Shown: positions 50,947 through 61,315, counted from the stretch's first letter. The stretch is 64,000 nucleotides of DNA from Serratia bockelmannii (GCF_008011855.1 NZ_VOUX01000033.1:1426001-1490000); one strand, 5' to 3'. Program-made: numbers and translations. Notes: generated by a model not told the origin, from the sequence alone.

Positions 50947-51789
50947 TCATTTCACTGATGGTGTGATCCACAGATAGTCTGCGGTGTTCGCATCGACCTG
51001 TACGCCCGGTTCCGCCAGCATCAGCACCGTCGGCACCGCCGCCGGTTGCAGATCCCGCACGTGCAGCGGCACGCCCACCGATTTGGCGGCGTGATAACCA
51101 CCGGCGATCAACAACGCGGGCATGGGCGCCGCCAGCAGACGTTCCGCCATGCGCCGATCGCGCTGCTGCTGGATCGCCAGCATCGCGTGCAGCTGATCGG
51201 CCTCAATCTTGCCGCCGTGCGAAGTGCGGATGGTCTCTTCCAGCGCCTTGCGCACCGCCGGCTGCGCCGATAGCTGCCCCGCCGGGAACTGCGGCTGCTG
51301 ATAGAACGCCGTAATCTCGCTGCGATCCAGGTTGGCCGACCACAGCGGGTAAGGCGCGCGCATCGCCGCCATCGTCACCCCGCCATACAGCTCCCACTTC
51401 CAGCCCGGCTGCCAGGCGATCAGCTCCGCTACGCGGCCGTCACGCACCGTGGGATCGCTCTGCAGCCACTGTTTGACCTTGTCGACCTGCGCCTGCTGGT
51501 TCGGGTTGATCATCTCCATCAGCACGCTGCCCTGCGGCCGCCTTTGCGGCAGCTGCTGCACCAGCCATTGCTCAATCTGATGGTGGTAAGGATTGTCATG
51601 CTTTTCCCCCAGGATCACCCGCGGCTGCTGCGCCAATCGCGTCAACAGCTGCTCCGGCGTCAGGGTCGAGCCGCTGTGCAGATCGGTAATGTTACCCAGC
51701 TTGTCGATGTTGCCGGCCGACGTTTTCACCGGCGTTTGGCTGCAGGCGCCGAGCGCCAACGCCGCCAATAAAATCAGATATCTCATCAT
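50947..51789 (-). CDS. ChaN-family heme-binding-type lipoprotein
   Basis: A 280-residue lipoprotein with lipobox ALGAC, Cys16. It has the ChaN (DUF399) family segments VILGEKHDNPYHHQIEQWLV, LDRSEITAFY and ALLIAGGYHAAKSVGVPLHV. Campylobacter jejuni ChaN is an iron-regulated lipoprotein that binds a pair of hemes; the same activity is plausible here because a strong Fur box precedes it and a receptor/TonB set follows, but heme binding is not shown by the sequence alone. First gene of the set; the following gene has its own Fur box. Confidence 0.85.
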   Translation of the reverse strand: MMRYLILLAALALGACSQTPVKTSAGNIDKLGNITDLHSGSTLTPEQLLTRLAQQPRVILGEKHDNPYHHQIEQWLVQQLPQRRPQGSVLMEMINPNQQAQVDKVKQWLQSDPTVRDGRVAELIAWQPGWKWELYGGVTMAAMRAPYPLWSANLDRSEITAFYQQPQFPAGQLSAQPAVRKALEETIRTSHGGKIEADQLHAMLAIQQQRDRRMAERLLAAPMPALLIAGGYHAAKSVGVPLHVRDLQPAAVPTVLMLAEPGVQVDANTADYLWITPSVK

Positions 51790-51821
51790 GTTGCCCCATT
51801 ATCGAAAATGGCGACATTATA

Positions 51822-51840
51822 GATAATAATTATCATTTGC
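51822..51840 (-). promoter_or_regulatory. Fur box upstream of chaN-like gene
   Basis: 15 of 19 positions match the Fur consensus (GATAAT...TATCATT). It lies 32 bases before the start codon. Confidence 0.8.
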
Positions 51841-51931
51841 ATATAGATTTGGCTTAACGATTTTTTTACGCGGCGATCGCCGGCTGCGCATTGCGTTGAA
51901 AAAGCATTGCGGGTATAACCAATAGCCATTC

Positions 51932-51955
51932 AGATATTTAGACGTCTATACGGAT
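51932..51955 (+). promoter_or_regulatory. MetJ boxes upstream of mmuP
   Basis: Three tandem 8-mers, AGATATTT, AGACGTCT and ATACGGAT; the central one is a perfect met box and the flanking ones match 5 of 8. MetJ binds tandem boxes as paired dimers. They end 8 bases before the mmuP start, and mmuPM is a known MetJ target in E. coli. Confidence 0.8.
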
Positions 51956-51963
51956 AGATTATT

Positions 51964-53373
51964 ATGCAACCATCGGCACCCGCCGCAGGACAGTTCAAAC
52001 GCAGCATGAAGGCCCGGCACCTGGTGATGCTGTCGCTGGGCGGCGTGATCGGCACCGGGCTGTTTTTCAACACCGGCTACATCATCTCCACCACCGGCGC
52101 GCTCGGCACGCTGCTGGCCTACCTGATCGGCGCGCTGGTGGTGTATCTGGTGATGCTGTGCCTGGGCGAACTGTCGGTGGCGATGCCGGAAACCGGCGCC
52201 TTTCACGTCTATGCTTCGCGCTATCTGGGGCCGGCCACCGGCTATGCCGTCGCCTGGCTGTATTGGCTCACCTGGACGGTGGCGCTCGGCTCCAGCCTCA
52301 CCGCCGCCGGATTCTGCATGCAGTACTGGTTCCCGCAGTCGCCGGTGTGGCTGTGGTGCCTGATCTTCTGCGCGGCCATTTTCCTGCTTAACGTGGTGAC
52401 CACCCGCTTTTTCGCCGAAAGCGAATTCTGGTTTTCGCTGATCAAAGTGGTGACCATTCTGGCGTTCATCATACTGGGCGGTGCCGCCATGTTCGGTCTT
52501 CTGCCGATGAAAGACGGCACGCCGGCGCCGTTCCTGCATAACCTGACCGCTTCCGGCTGGCTGCCGCACGGCACGCTGCCGATCCTGATGACCATGGTGG
52601 CGGTGAACTTCGCTTTCTCCGGCACGGAGCTGATCGGCATTGCCGCCGGTGAAACCGAGAACCCGGAAAAAGTCGTACCGCTGGCGATCCGCACCACGGT
52701 GATCCGCCTGATGCTGTTCTTTATCGGCACGGTCTTCGTGCTGGCGGCGTTGATCCCGATGGATCAGGCGGGGATCGTCAAAAGCCCGTTCGTGCTGGTG
52801 TTTGAACGCATCGGCGTGCCTTACGCCGCCGATATCTTCAACTTCGTGATCCTGACCGCCATCCTGTCGGCGGCCAACTCCGGCCTGTACGCTTCAGGGC
52901 GCATGCTGTGGTCGCTGGCCCACCAGCGCACCCTGCCGGCCTACTTTGCGCGCGTCAATGCGCGCGGCATTCCGATCAACGCCCTGACCTTCAGCATGCT
53001 CGGCGGCGTGCTGGCGCTGCTGACCAGCGTGATCGCGCCAGACACGGTGTTTGTCGCCCTGTCGGCGATCTCCGGTTTTGCGGTGGTGGCGGTGTGGCTG
53101 AGCATCTGCGCGGCCCACTATGCTTTCCGCCGCGCCTACCTGCGCAGCGGCCAGCCGATAAGCGGCTTGAAATACCGCGCGCCCGGCTACCCGCTGACGC
53201 CGATCCTCGGCTTTGCGCTGTGCCTGCTGGCCTGCATCGGGCTGGCGTTCGATCCGGAGCAGCGCATCGCGCTCTACTGCGGGCTGCCGTTCGTCGCCCT
53301 GTGCTACCTCACCTATTTCCTGACCCGGCGCGCCGGGCAAAAAAACGCTTTGGGAGAACAACATGTCGGTTAA
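51964..53373 (+). CDS. mmuP: S-methylmethionine permease
   Basis: A 469-residue amino acid permease of the APC family with 12 predicted membrane segments. Seen are [20 protein letters not shown], the second consensus [20 protein letters not shown], and EIAG-like [16 protein letters not shown], all typical of this amino acid transporter group. It overlaps mmuM by 11 bases. The pairing with mmuM gives the substrate: S-methylmethionine taken up as a methyl donor. Confidence 0.92.
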   Translation: MQPSAPAAGQFKRSMKARHLVMLSLGGVIGTGLFFNTGYIISTTGALGTLLAYLIGALVVYLVMLCLGELSVAMPETGAFHVYASRYLGPATGYAVAWLYWLTWTVALGSSLTAAGFCMQYWFPQSPVWLWCLIFCAAIFLLNVVTTRFFAESEFWFSLIKVVTILAFIILGGAAMFGLLPMKDGTPAPFLHNLTASGWLPHGTLPILMTMVAVNFAFSGTELIGIAAGETENPEKVVPLAIRTTVIRLMLFFIGTVFVLAALIPMDQAGIVKSPFVLVFERIGVPYAADIFNFVILTAILSAANSGLYASGRMLWSLAHQRTLPAYFARVNARGIPINALTFSMLGGVLALLTSVIAPDTVFVALSAISGFAVVAVWLSICAAHYAFRRAYLRSGQPISGLKYRAPGYPLTPILGFALCLLACIGLAFDPEQRIALYCGLPFVALCYLTYFLTRRAGQKNALGEQHVG

Positions 53374-54301
53374 CAACCCTGTCGCCCGCCTGCTGGCCGA
53401 ACACCCCACGCTGATCCTGGACGGCGCGCTGGCCACCGAGCTGGAAGCGCGTGGCTGCGATCTGACCGATCCGCTGTGGTCGGCCAAGGTGCTGATTGAA
53501 AATCCCGAGCTTATCTATCAGATACACCTCGATTATTTCAACGCCGGCGCCCAGTGCGCCGTCACCGCCAGTTATCAGGCCACGCCGCAGGGCTTCTTGC
53601 GCCGCGGCCTGGATCAGGATCAATCGCTGGCGTTGATCGCCAAAAGCGTGCAGCTGGCGCAACGCGCGCGCCACGATTATCTGGCCGCACACCCGCAGGC
53701 GGCGCCGCTGCTGATCGCCGGTTCGGTGGGTCCGTACGGCGCCTATCTGGCCGACGGTTCGGAATACCGCGGCGACTACCGGCTGGCACAGGATGACATG
53801 ATTGCCTTCCACCGCCCGCGCCTCGCAGCCCTGGCCGCCGCCGGCGTCGATCTGCTGGCCTGCGAAACGCTGCCGTCGTTCGCCGAACTGCAGGCGCTGC
53901 TGACGCTGCTGCAGGAGTTCCCGACGCTCGGCGCCTGGTTCGCCTTCACCCTTCGCGACAGCCAACATCTCAGCGACGGCACGCCGCTGACGGAGGTCCT
54001 GTCCGCGCTGCGCGGCAATCCGCAGGTACTGGCGATCGGCATCAACTGCATCGCGCTGGACAAGGTCGCCCCGGCGCTGCGCCAACTGGGCGCGCTGGCC
54101 GACAAACCGCTGCTGGTTTATCCGAACTCCGGCGAGCACTACGATGCGGTGAGCAAAACCTGGCACGCCTGCGGCGGCGAGCACGGCAGCCTGGTCGATC
54201 AGGCGGCGGAGTGGCGCGCGCTCGGCGCACAATTGATCGGCGGCTGTTGCCGCACCACCCCGCAGGATATCCGCGCCATCGCCGCGCGCTGTAAGGTATA
54301 A
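53363..54301 (+). CDS. mmuM: Homocysteine S-methyltransferase
   Basis: Zinc enzyme of 312 residues that transfers a methyl group from S-methylmethionine to homocysteine, giving two methionines. Seen are [22 protein letters not shown] (read in parts), [10 protein letters not shown], the first zinc cysteine in [12 protein letters not shown] and the pair in [10 protein letters not shown]. The start has GGGAG 6 bases ahead. Second gene of mmuPM. Confidence 0.95.
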   Translation: MSVNNPVARLLAEHPTLILDGALATELEARGCDLTDPLWSAKVLIENPELIYQIHLDYFNAGAQCAVTASYQATPQGFLRRGLDQDQSLALIAKSVQLAQRARHDYLAAHPQAAPLLIAGSVGPYGAYLADGSEYRGDYRLAQDDMIAFHRPRLAALAAAGVDLLACETLPSFAELQALLTLLQEFPTLGAWFAFTLRDSQHLSDGTPLTEVLSALRGNPQVLAIGINCIALDKVAPALRQLGALADKPLLVYPNSGEHYDAVSKTWHACGGEHGSLVDQAAEWRALGAQLIGGCCRTTPQDIRAIAARCKV

Positions 54302-54333
54302 AAAAGCCCCCGGCGCCAACGGCGCAGGGGGCC
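54301..54333 (-). terminator. Terminator between mmuM and maeB
   Basis: GCCCCC/GGGGGC outer stem and GCGCC/GGCGC inner stem with one mismatch, AAC loop. The T-run (six) is on the minus strand, so it ends maeB; it may also stop mmuM. Confidence 0.8.
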
Positions 54334-54350
54334 AGTCACTCAACCCGGGC

Positions 54351-56630
<2,280 letters not shown>

Positions 56631-56670
56631 TATGGATTCCTTTGTTTTTTGCTTTTATGTTGAGGTAAGG

Positions 56671-56735
56671 CTTTGAGGCTGCGCCCTGCCGTGGGCCATG
56701 GCGCCCAAGTACAATGACAGGGCACAGCCTTGAAG
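56671..56735 (-). promoter_or_regulatory. Imperfect inverted repeat in the maeB upstream region
   Basis: CTTTGAGGCTGCGCCCTG (56671-56688) pairs with CAGGGCACAGCCTTGAAG (56718-56735) at 15 of 18 positions, with a 29-base loop that itself contains GGGCCATGGCGCCC. Starting 40 bases before maeB, it would fold in the leader. Confidence 0.5.
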
Positions 56736-56842
56736 TATAGTGAGAGAAACATCACAAACTTTGAAGCGGACCATAACCTTGGCCGAAAGACCGTTTTAAA
56801 AGTAAAAAAAGGATCGCAAGACGAGTCGGAGAAGCGCCGCCA

Positions 56843-57106
56843 TCAGTATGGCGGCAGCGTGGCGCGCCAGGCGTTGAGCGTCTCTACCTGACCGGCGCAA
56901 ATGTGTAACGAGGTTTGTAACGCCAGGGTATAGCTTACCGCATCGCCCCAGGTCTCCCCTTGCAGCTGCGGTTGCTCACAGGGCGCAAACACCGACTCAG
57001 GGGGCAACAGCGGCACGACCTGCTGCGGCGGTGGCCGGGCGCAGGAGCTCAAGCACAGCGCCAGGCAGAGGCTGAGCAGCGCAGGGATCGTTTTTAATCG
57101 CTTCAC
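56843..57106 (-). CDS. chiZ: Outer-membrane spanin lipoprotein ChiZ (type 10 secretion)
   Basis: An 87-residue lipoprotein, Rz1-like outer-membrane spanin. The lipobox is LSSC, Cys22, and the mature protein begins with a proline-rich ARPPPQQVVPLLPP. It starts at a GTG (57106) with GAGGAAA 7 bases ahead, and its first 110 bases lie inside chiY in another frame, the classical Rz/Rz1 overlap. It should pair with ChiY to bridge the two membranes and fuse them in the last step of the lysis-derived chitinase export route described for S. marcescens. Confidence 0.88.
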   Translation of the reverse strand: MKRLKTIPALLSLCLALCLSSCARPPPQQVVPLLPPESVFAPCEQPQLQGETWGDAVSYTLALQTSLHICAGQVETLNAWRATLPPY

Positions 57107-57377
57107 GGTATTTCCTCTGATAAGCCTCGTGTTGTTGGCGCAGCTGCTGTTCCTGCCGCTGCTGCGCCGCCATCAGCGCACGGTTTTGCGCATCCTGAGT
57201 CTGCAGGGTGGCGATTAGTCCGGCCTGCTGCGCCAGGCTTTTCTGCAGCTCTGCCGCCTGTTGCCGCGCAGACGCCAACTGGTGCGACAGCAGCGAGCTA
57301 TAGCCACCCAGGCAGATTGCCGCCAGCAACAACAGCAGCAAGCCGCCCTGCATCAGTTTTTGCAGCCAACCGCTCAT
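56997..57377 (-). CDS. chiY: Inner-membrane spanin ChiY (type 10 secretion)
   Basis: A 126-residue Rz-like spanin. The start at 57377 (MSGWLQKLMQ) overlaps the chiX stop as ATGA. It has one N-terminal membrane helix (residues about 10-28) and a long periplasmic coiled coil (SARQQAAELQKSLAQQAGL, RALMAAQQRQEQQLRQQHEA). It overlaps chiZ by 110 bases. It forms the periplasm-spanning partner of ChiZ. Confidence 0.88.
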   Translation of the reverse strand: MSGWLQKLMQGGLLLLLLAAICLGGYSSLLSHQLASARQQAAELQKSLAQQAGLIATLQTQDAQNRALMAAQQRQEQQLRQQHEAYQRKYREAIKNDPCAAQPLPGAVLELLRPATAAAGRAAVAP

Positions 57378-57775
57378 GCCGGGTAGTCCCGGAACGGCAG
57401 TTGGAAGTGCGGGCCATCCTTGAGGGTTTTCCATTCGCCGCCCCATTCGACGTTGATGCCGCATTCACGCGCCGCGCGCCGCACCGCCACCGCGATCTGC
57501 GCGTAGTAATCCCACTCCCAGGAGACCACGCCCGCCGGCATCGCCACCACGTCCACCGCGTGGCCGGTCAGGTGGCGGCTGCGCAGCGTTTGGCTGCTGC
57601 CGGCGCGCACCATTTCCCGCTGGCGCGCCATGCTGCGCAGCCCCTCGCTGACGGAAAACGGTACCAGCGAATAACGCAGCGCCAGACGAATCACGCGCAC
57701 CAGATCCGGGTGCACACCGCGCAGGTTATCTTCGCTGCGGGCGGTAAAGCGAATCTCTTCGATGTCATTTAACAT
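57374..57775 (-). CDS. chiX: L-Ala-D-Glu endopeptidase ChiX (type 10 secretion endolysin)
   Basis: A 133-residue M15-type peptidase that cuts the peptide of peptidoglycan. Zinc ligands are His68 and Asp75 in RHLTGHAVDVVA and His123 in DGPHFQL; SEGLRSMARQREMV precedes them. It has no signal peptide and needs the holin ChiW for release, as phage endolysins do. It overlaps chiW by 11 bases and chiY by 4. In S. marcescens ChiW and ChiX were shown to be required for secretion of chitinases and CBP21. Not to be confused with the small RNA also named ChiX. Confidence 0.93.
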   Translation of the reverse strand: MLNDIEEIRFTARSEDNLRGVHPDLVRVIRLALRYSLVPFSVSEGLRSMARQREMVRAGSSQTLRSRHLTGHAVDVVAMPAGVVSWEWDYYAQIAVAVRRAARECGINVEWGGEWKTLKDGPHFQLPFRDYPA

Positions 57776-58091
57776 TTTTAAACCCCGTCTTTTTGCCGAT
57801 GAATTTTTTAATTAAGGCGTTGATGTAATCCGCCCCCATAAAACCAATCAGTACGCTGGCCAAATTCGCCCAATTTAATTCCAGGCCCATCAACGCCAGC
57901 GCATCGCGCACCGTCCAGGCCAATAACGCACACATCGCCGCATTCAATAAACGGCGCCGAATACCCACGTTGCGATAGGCACCGTGCAATAGCGCCATCA
58001 CGCCGGCCAAAATGGCGTTCAATACCGGCTGAAGATATTCACATACTCGCTGGACTATTAAGCCAACAGCGTCAGGCTCTATGCTGGACAT
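57765..58091 (-). CDS. chiW: Holin ChiW (type 10 secretion)
   Basis: A 108-residue holin-like membrane protein with about three hydrophobic segments (LNAILAGVMALLHG, AAMCALLAWTVRDALALMG, LASVLIGFMGADYINALI) and a basic tail (KKFIGKKTGFKNVK). The start has AGGAGATG ahead. First gene of chiWXYZ, transcribed divergently from chiB across 293 bases. It would permeabilize the inner membrane so that ChiX reaches the wall. No other phage gene is nearby, so the cassette has been domesticated. Confidence 0.92.
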   Translation of the reverse strand: MSSIEPDAVGLIVQRVCEYLQPVLNAILAGVMALLHGAYRNVGIRRRLLNAAMCALLAWTVRDALALMGLELNWANLASVLIGFMGADYINALIKKFIGKKTGFKNVK

Positions 58092-58384
58092 AGCTCATCT
58101 CCTTTTTTATTTTTAATTAAATGCCAATCACGGCCGGTGGGACATCGGATAATCAGAATCTAGTTAAGGATGCTATTACAAAGCAAATGAATAAATACAG
58201 GCCCTATGGTCGAATTCATTCATGCTGAGCGCTGACACAACTCATTATCGCCAATTTATGCGGCAGTGAATAAAAATTCACTGTTATCGTGATTTATTTC
58301 GACTTTCGTTTTCACGAAAAATAAACATTAATGTCTGCGGGAAATAGTTCCCCAACATAAAAACAGCCACCCTGGAGAAATACC
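58092..58384. promoter_or_regulatory. Divergent chiW-chiB control region with two perfect inverted repeats
   Basis: 293 bases without a gene. CAGTGAAT-AAAA-ATTCACTG (58264-58283) and TTTCGT-TTTC-ACGAAA (58304-58319) are perfect inverted repeats 100-65 bases ahead of chiB. Both are candidate sites for ChiR or another regulator; neither is a known consensus. Confidence 0.5.
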
Positions 58385-59884
58385 ATGTCCACACGCAAAG
58401 CCGTTATTGGGTATTATTTTATTCCGACCAACCAAATCAATAATTACACCGAGACCGATACGTCTGTCGTGCCGTTCCCGGTTTCCAACATCACGCCGGC
58501 CAAAGCCAAACAGCTGACGCACATCAACTTCTCGTTCCTGGATATCAACAGCAATCTGGAATGCGCCTGGGATCCGGCCACCAACGACGCCAAGGCGCGC
58601 GATGTGGTCAACCGTCTGACCGCGCTCAAAGCGCACAACCCCAGCCTGCGCATCATGTTCTCCATCGGCGGCTGGTACTACTCCAACGATTTGGGCGTGT
58701 CGCACGCCAACTACGTCAACGCGGTGAAGACCCCGGCGTCGCGCACCAAGTTTGCCCAATCCTGCGTGCGCATCATGAAGGATTACGGCTTCGACGGCGT
58801 GGACATCGACTGGGAGTATCCGCAAGCCTCAGAAGTGGACGGTTTCATTGCCGCGCTGCAGGAGATCCGCACCCTGCTGAACCAGCAAACCGTCGCCGAC
58901 GGCCGCCAGACGCTGCCGTATCAATTGACCATCGCCGGTGCCGGCGGCGCTTTCTTCCTGTCGCGCTATTACAGCAAGCTGGCGCAGATCGTCGCGCCGC
59001 TCGATTACATCAACCTGATGACCTACGATCTGGCCGGCCCCTGGGAGAAGATCACCAACCACCAGGCGGCGCTGTTCGGCGACGCGGCCGGGCCGACCTT
59101 CTACAACGCGCTGCGCGAAGCCAATCTGGGCTGGAGCTGGGAAGAGCTGACCCGCGCCTTCCCCAGCCCGTTCAGCCTGACGGTCGACGCCGCGGTGCAG
59201 CAACACCTGATGATGGAAGGCGTGCCGAGCGCCAAAATCGTGATGGGCGTCCCCTTCTACGGCCGCGCCTTCAAGGGCGTCAGCGGCAGTAACGGCGGCC
59301 AGTACAGCAGCCACAGCACGCCGGGTGAGGATCCGTATCCGAACACCGATTACTGGCTGGTGGGCTGCGAAGAGTGCGTGCGCGACAAGGATCCGCGCAT
59401 CGCTTCCTATCGCCAGCTGGAGCAGATGCTGCTGGGCAACTACGGCTATCAGCGGTTGTGGAACGACAAGACCAAAACCCCCTACCTGTACCATGCGCAA
59501 AAAGGGCTGTTCGTCACCTATGACGATGCCGAAAGCTTCAAATACAAAGCGAAGTACATCAAGCAGCAGCAGCTGGGCGGCGTGATGTTCTGGCATCTGG
59601 GGCAAGACAACCGCAATGGCGATCTGCTGGCCGCACTGGATCGCTATTTCAACGCCGCGGACTACGACGACAGCCAGCTGGATATGGGCACCGGGCTGCG
59701 CTACACCGGCGTCGGCCCCGGCAACCTGCCGATCATGACCGCGCCGGCCTACGTGCCGGGCACCACTTACGCGCAGGGGGCACTGGTGTCCTATCAGGGT
59801 TACGTCTGGCAGACCAAGTGGGGTTACATCACCTCGGCGCCGGGCTCAGACAGCGCCTGGCTGAAGGTGGGCCGCGTGGCGTAA
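58385..59884 (+). CDS. chiB: Chitinase B (GH18 exochitinase)
   Basis: A 499-residue chitobiohydrolase of family 18 that works processively from the non-reducing ends of chitin. The TIM barrel carries the catalytic DxxDxDxE motif in DGVDIDWEYP with Glu144 as acid. A beta-strand insertion narrows the substrate cleft, and the C-terminal residues about 450-499 form a type 5 chitin-binding module (YVPGTTYAQGALVSYQGYVWQTKWG, read in parts). There is no N-terminal signal peptide; export relies on the adjacent chiWXYZ genes. GGAGAA lies 6 bases before the ATG. Confidence 0.98.
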   Translation: MSTRKAVIGYYFIPTNQINNYTETDTSVVPFPVSNITPAKAKQLTHINFSFLDINSNLECAWDPATNDAKARDVVNRLTALKAHNPSLRIMFSIGGWYYSNDLGVSHANYVNAVKTPASRTKFAQSCVRIMKDYGFDGVDIDWEYPQASEVDGFIAALQEIRTLLNQQTVADGRQTLPYQLTIAGAGGAFFLSRYYSKLAQIVAPLDYINLMTYDLAGPWEKITNHQAALFGDAAGPTFYNALREANLGWSWEELTRAFPSPFSLTVDAAVQQHLMMEGVPSAKIVMGVPFYGRAFKGVSGSNGGQYSSHSTPGEDPYPNTDYWLVGCEECVRDKDPRIASYRQLEQMLLGNYGYQRLWNDKTKTPYLYHAQKGLFVTYDDAESFKYKAKYIKQQQLGGVMFWHLGQDNRNGDLLAALDRYFNAADYDDSQLDMGTGLRYTGVGPGNLPIMTAPAYVPGTTYAQGALVSYQGYVWQTKWGYITSAPGSDSAWLKVGRVA

Positions 59885-59889
59885 GCCGT

Positions 59890-59923
59890 AAAAAAACCCC
59901 GTAGCCGAATGCTGCGGGGTTTT
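59890..59923. terminator. Terminator between chiB and chiR
   Basis: ACCCCGTAGC/GCTGCGGGGT stem with one mismatch, CGAAT loop, A-run on the left and TTTT on the right. It serves both convergent genes. Confidence 0.82.
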
Positions 59924-59969
59924 CATTGAGTTAACCGTTTGATTTTCGCGTCCCTTCGTCTCTATTCCA

Positions 59970-60911
59970 TCAGTTGTGGCACCACGGATAGCCGCCATCC
60001 CGTACCACTTCGCGGCCCATCAGGCTGTAGACATCGCTTTTGCGCGTCAGCCGCTCATGCCACCAGTTAAACCCGGCGCCCTTGCTGGCCGGGTGCCACG
60101 CCAGCCAAATCATTTCGTCGCCCTTTTGCATTTCCACCGGCACCGTCACCAGTTCGCCGCTGGCCAATTCCTTTTCGATCAAAGCAGGCGGCAGAAAAGC
60201 GTGGCCGATGCCGCGTTTGAGCAGCGCCAGGTTGCTTTCCACGTCGCATACCACCAACTGACGCTGCAAGGGCAGCGTGCCGTGATTGCGCTTGGGCAGC
60301 TCGTGGCTGCTGTCGGCGATCACCACCACGATGTCGTTCAACCGCTGTTTCTTGCACACCGGTTTTCTCTGCGCCGCGAACGGGTGCGAAGGCGACACGC
60401 ATAGCACAAAGTTGAGCTTGCCGAGCATCAGGGTTTTGGCCTGTACGCTGTCGGGAATTTGGCCGATGGCGATGATCAGATCCGCCCGGTTGTTCTTCAG
60501 CGCATCCCAGGTACCGTTCAACGCTTCCCGCTGCACCGAGATACTGGCGTTCGGGCAATGCTGAATATAGTCGCGGATATCCTGCGTCAGGGTTTCCAAC
60601 GGGAAGAAGGTGTCTACCGCCAAGCGGATATTATTGTCCAGCTTGGGGATGTTGCGCACCCGGCTTTCCAGATCCTGCACCGCATTTAATATCCAGCTGC
60701 CCTCCTGCAGGAGAAACTCCCCTTCATCCGTCAGGGTAATCATGGGGCCATTGCGATGAAAAAGTTTCACGCAGAGTTTGCTTTCAATATTGGAAACCCG
60801 ATAAGAAATCGCCGAAGGCGTTTTATGCAGTGCCTCCGCCGCCATAGAGAAAGATCCGGTGCTCTTGATGGTGCTGATTATTTTAATCGCGTCCAGGGAT
60901 AATCTAGTCAT
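59970..60911 (-). CDS. chiR: LysR-family chitinase regulator ChiR
   Basis: A 313-residue LysR activator needed in S. marcescens for production of all chitinases and CBP21. The helix-turn-helix is in SFSMAAEALHKTPSAISYRV, with the wing FHRNGPMITLTDEGE, followed by an effector domain (LDNNIRLAVDTFFPLETLTQ, read in parts). It is placed between chiB and cbp21 as known for this species, convergent with chiB and divergent from cbp21. Its ribosome-binding site is covered by a ChiX small-RNA pairing site. Confidence 0.96.
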   Translation of the reverse strand: MTRLSLDAIKIISTIKSTGSFSMAAEALHKTPSAISYRVSNIESKLCVKLFHRNGPMITLTDEGEFLLQEGSWILNAVQDLESRVRNIPKLDNNIRLAVDTFFPLETLTQDIRDYIQHCPNASISVQREALNGTWDALKNNRADLIIAIGQIPDSVQAKTLMLGKLNFVLCVSPSHPFAAQRKPVCKKQRLNDIVVVIADSSHELPKRNHGTLPLQRQLVVCDVESNLALLKRGIGHAFLPPALIEKELASGELVTVPVEMQKGDEMIWLAWHPASKGAGFNWWHERLTRKSDVYSLMGREVVRDGGYPWCHN

Positions 60912-60913
60912 AC

Positions 60914-60925
60914 AAATTCCTCTTT
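60914..60925 (-). promoter_or_regulatory. ChiX small-RNA pairing site over the chiR ribosome-binding site
   Basis: The mRNA sequence AAAGAGGAATTT is complementary, over all 12 bases, to AAATTCCTCTTT in the enterobacterial ChiX small RNA as I remember it. It ends 2 bases before the start codon and contains the AGGAA ribosome-binding site. ChiX repression of chiR has been reported for S. marcescens 2170. Confidence 0.8.
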
Positions 60926-61315
60926 AAAATAAAATAAGAAAAATGACACTAAATTCCCAAGGTGGTGGCGCACAAAAATCGATCAAATCGAACAAGGGTA
61001 CTCATAGCAACAAGCAATATACTTCATAAATGAGAGCGCTATCTTAAATACTATTCATCACGACCTGATATAAAATTCATCATAGCGCCCTACTTTTACA
61101 CAGCGACAGTTAAATAAATTCAGCCTAACGATCAAAGATCGTCATCATAATAATTTTCGTTAATAGCCGTTAAAACATTCCGCTCTATCGCATGACCAGA
61201 ATGATAAAAATAAAACAAGCCGACAAGAAGGGTTATTTCCAATTGCGTTATTACTCTCTCATTTTGTCGGTGAAATACGCTCAACTTACAACATTATTTC
61301 AGTCAGGAGTGACTT
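60926..61315. promoter_or_regulatory. Divergent chiR-cbp21 control region
   Basis: 390 AT-rich bases without a gene. ChiR is reported to bind the chiR-cbp21 intergenic region. A perfect inverted repeat ACGATC-AAA-GATCGT lies at 61128-61142, and AATCGATCAAATCGAA about 60977-60992 is partly similar to it; these are candidate ChiR sites. Confidence 0.55.

Noticed and set aside
56843-58091. Prophage remnant, suggested by holin, endolysin and spanin genes
   Set aside because: No structural, replication or integration gene is present, and the four genes match the known chiWXYZ export cassette next to chiB.
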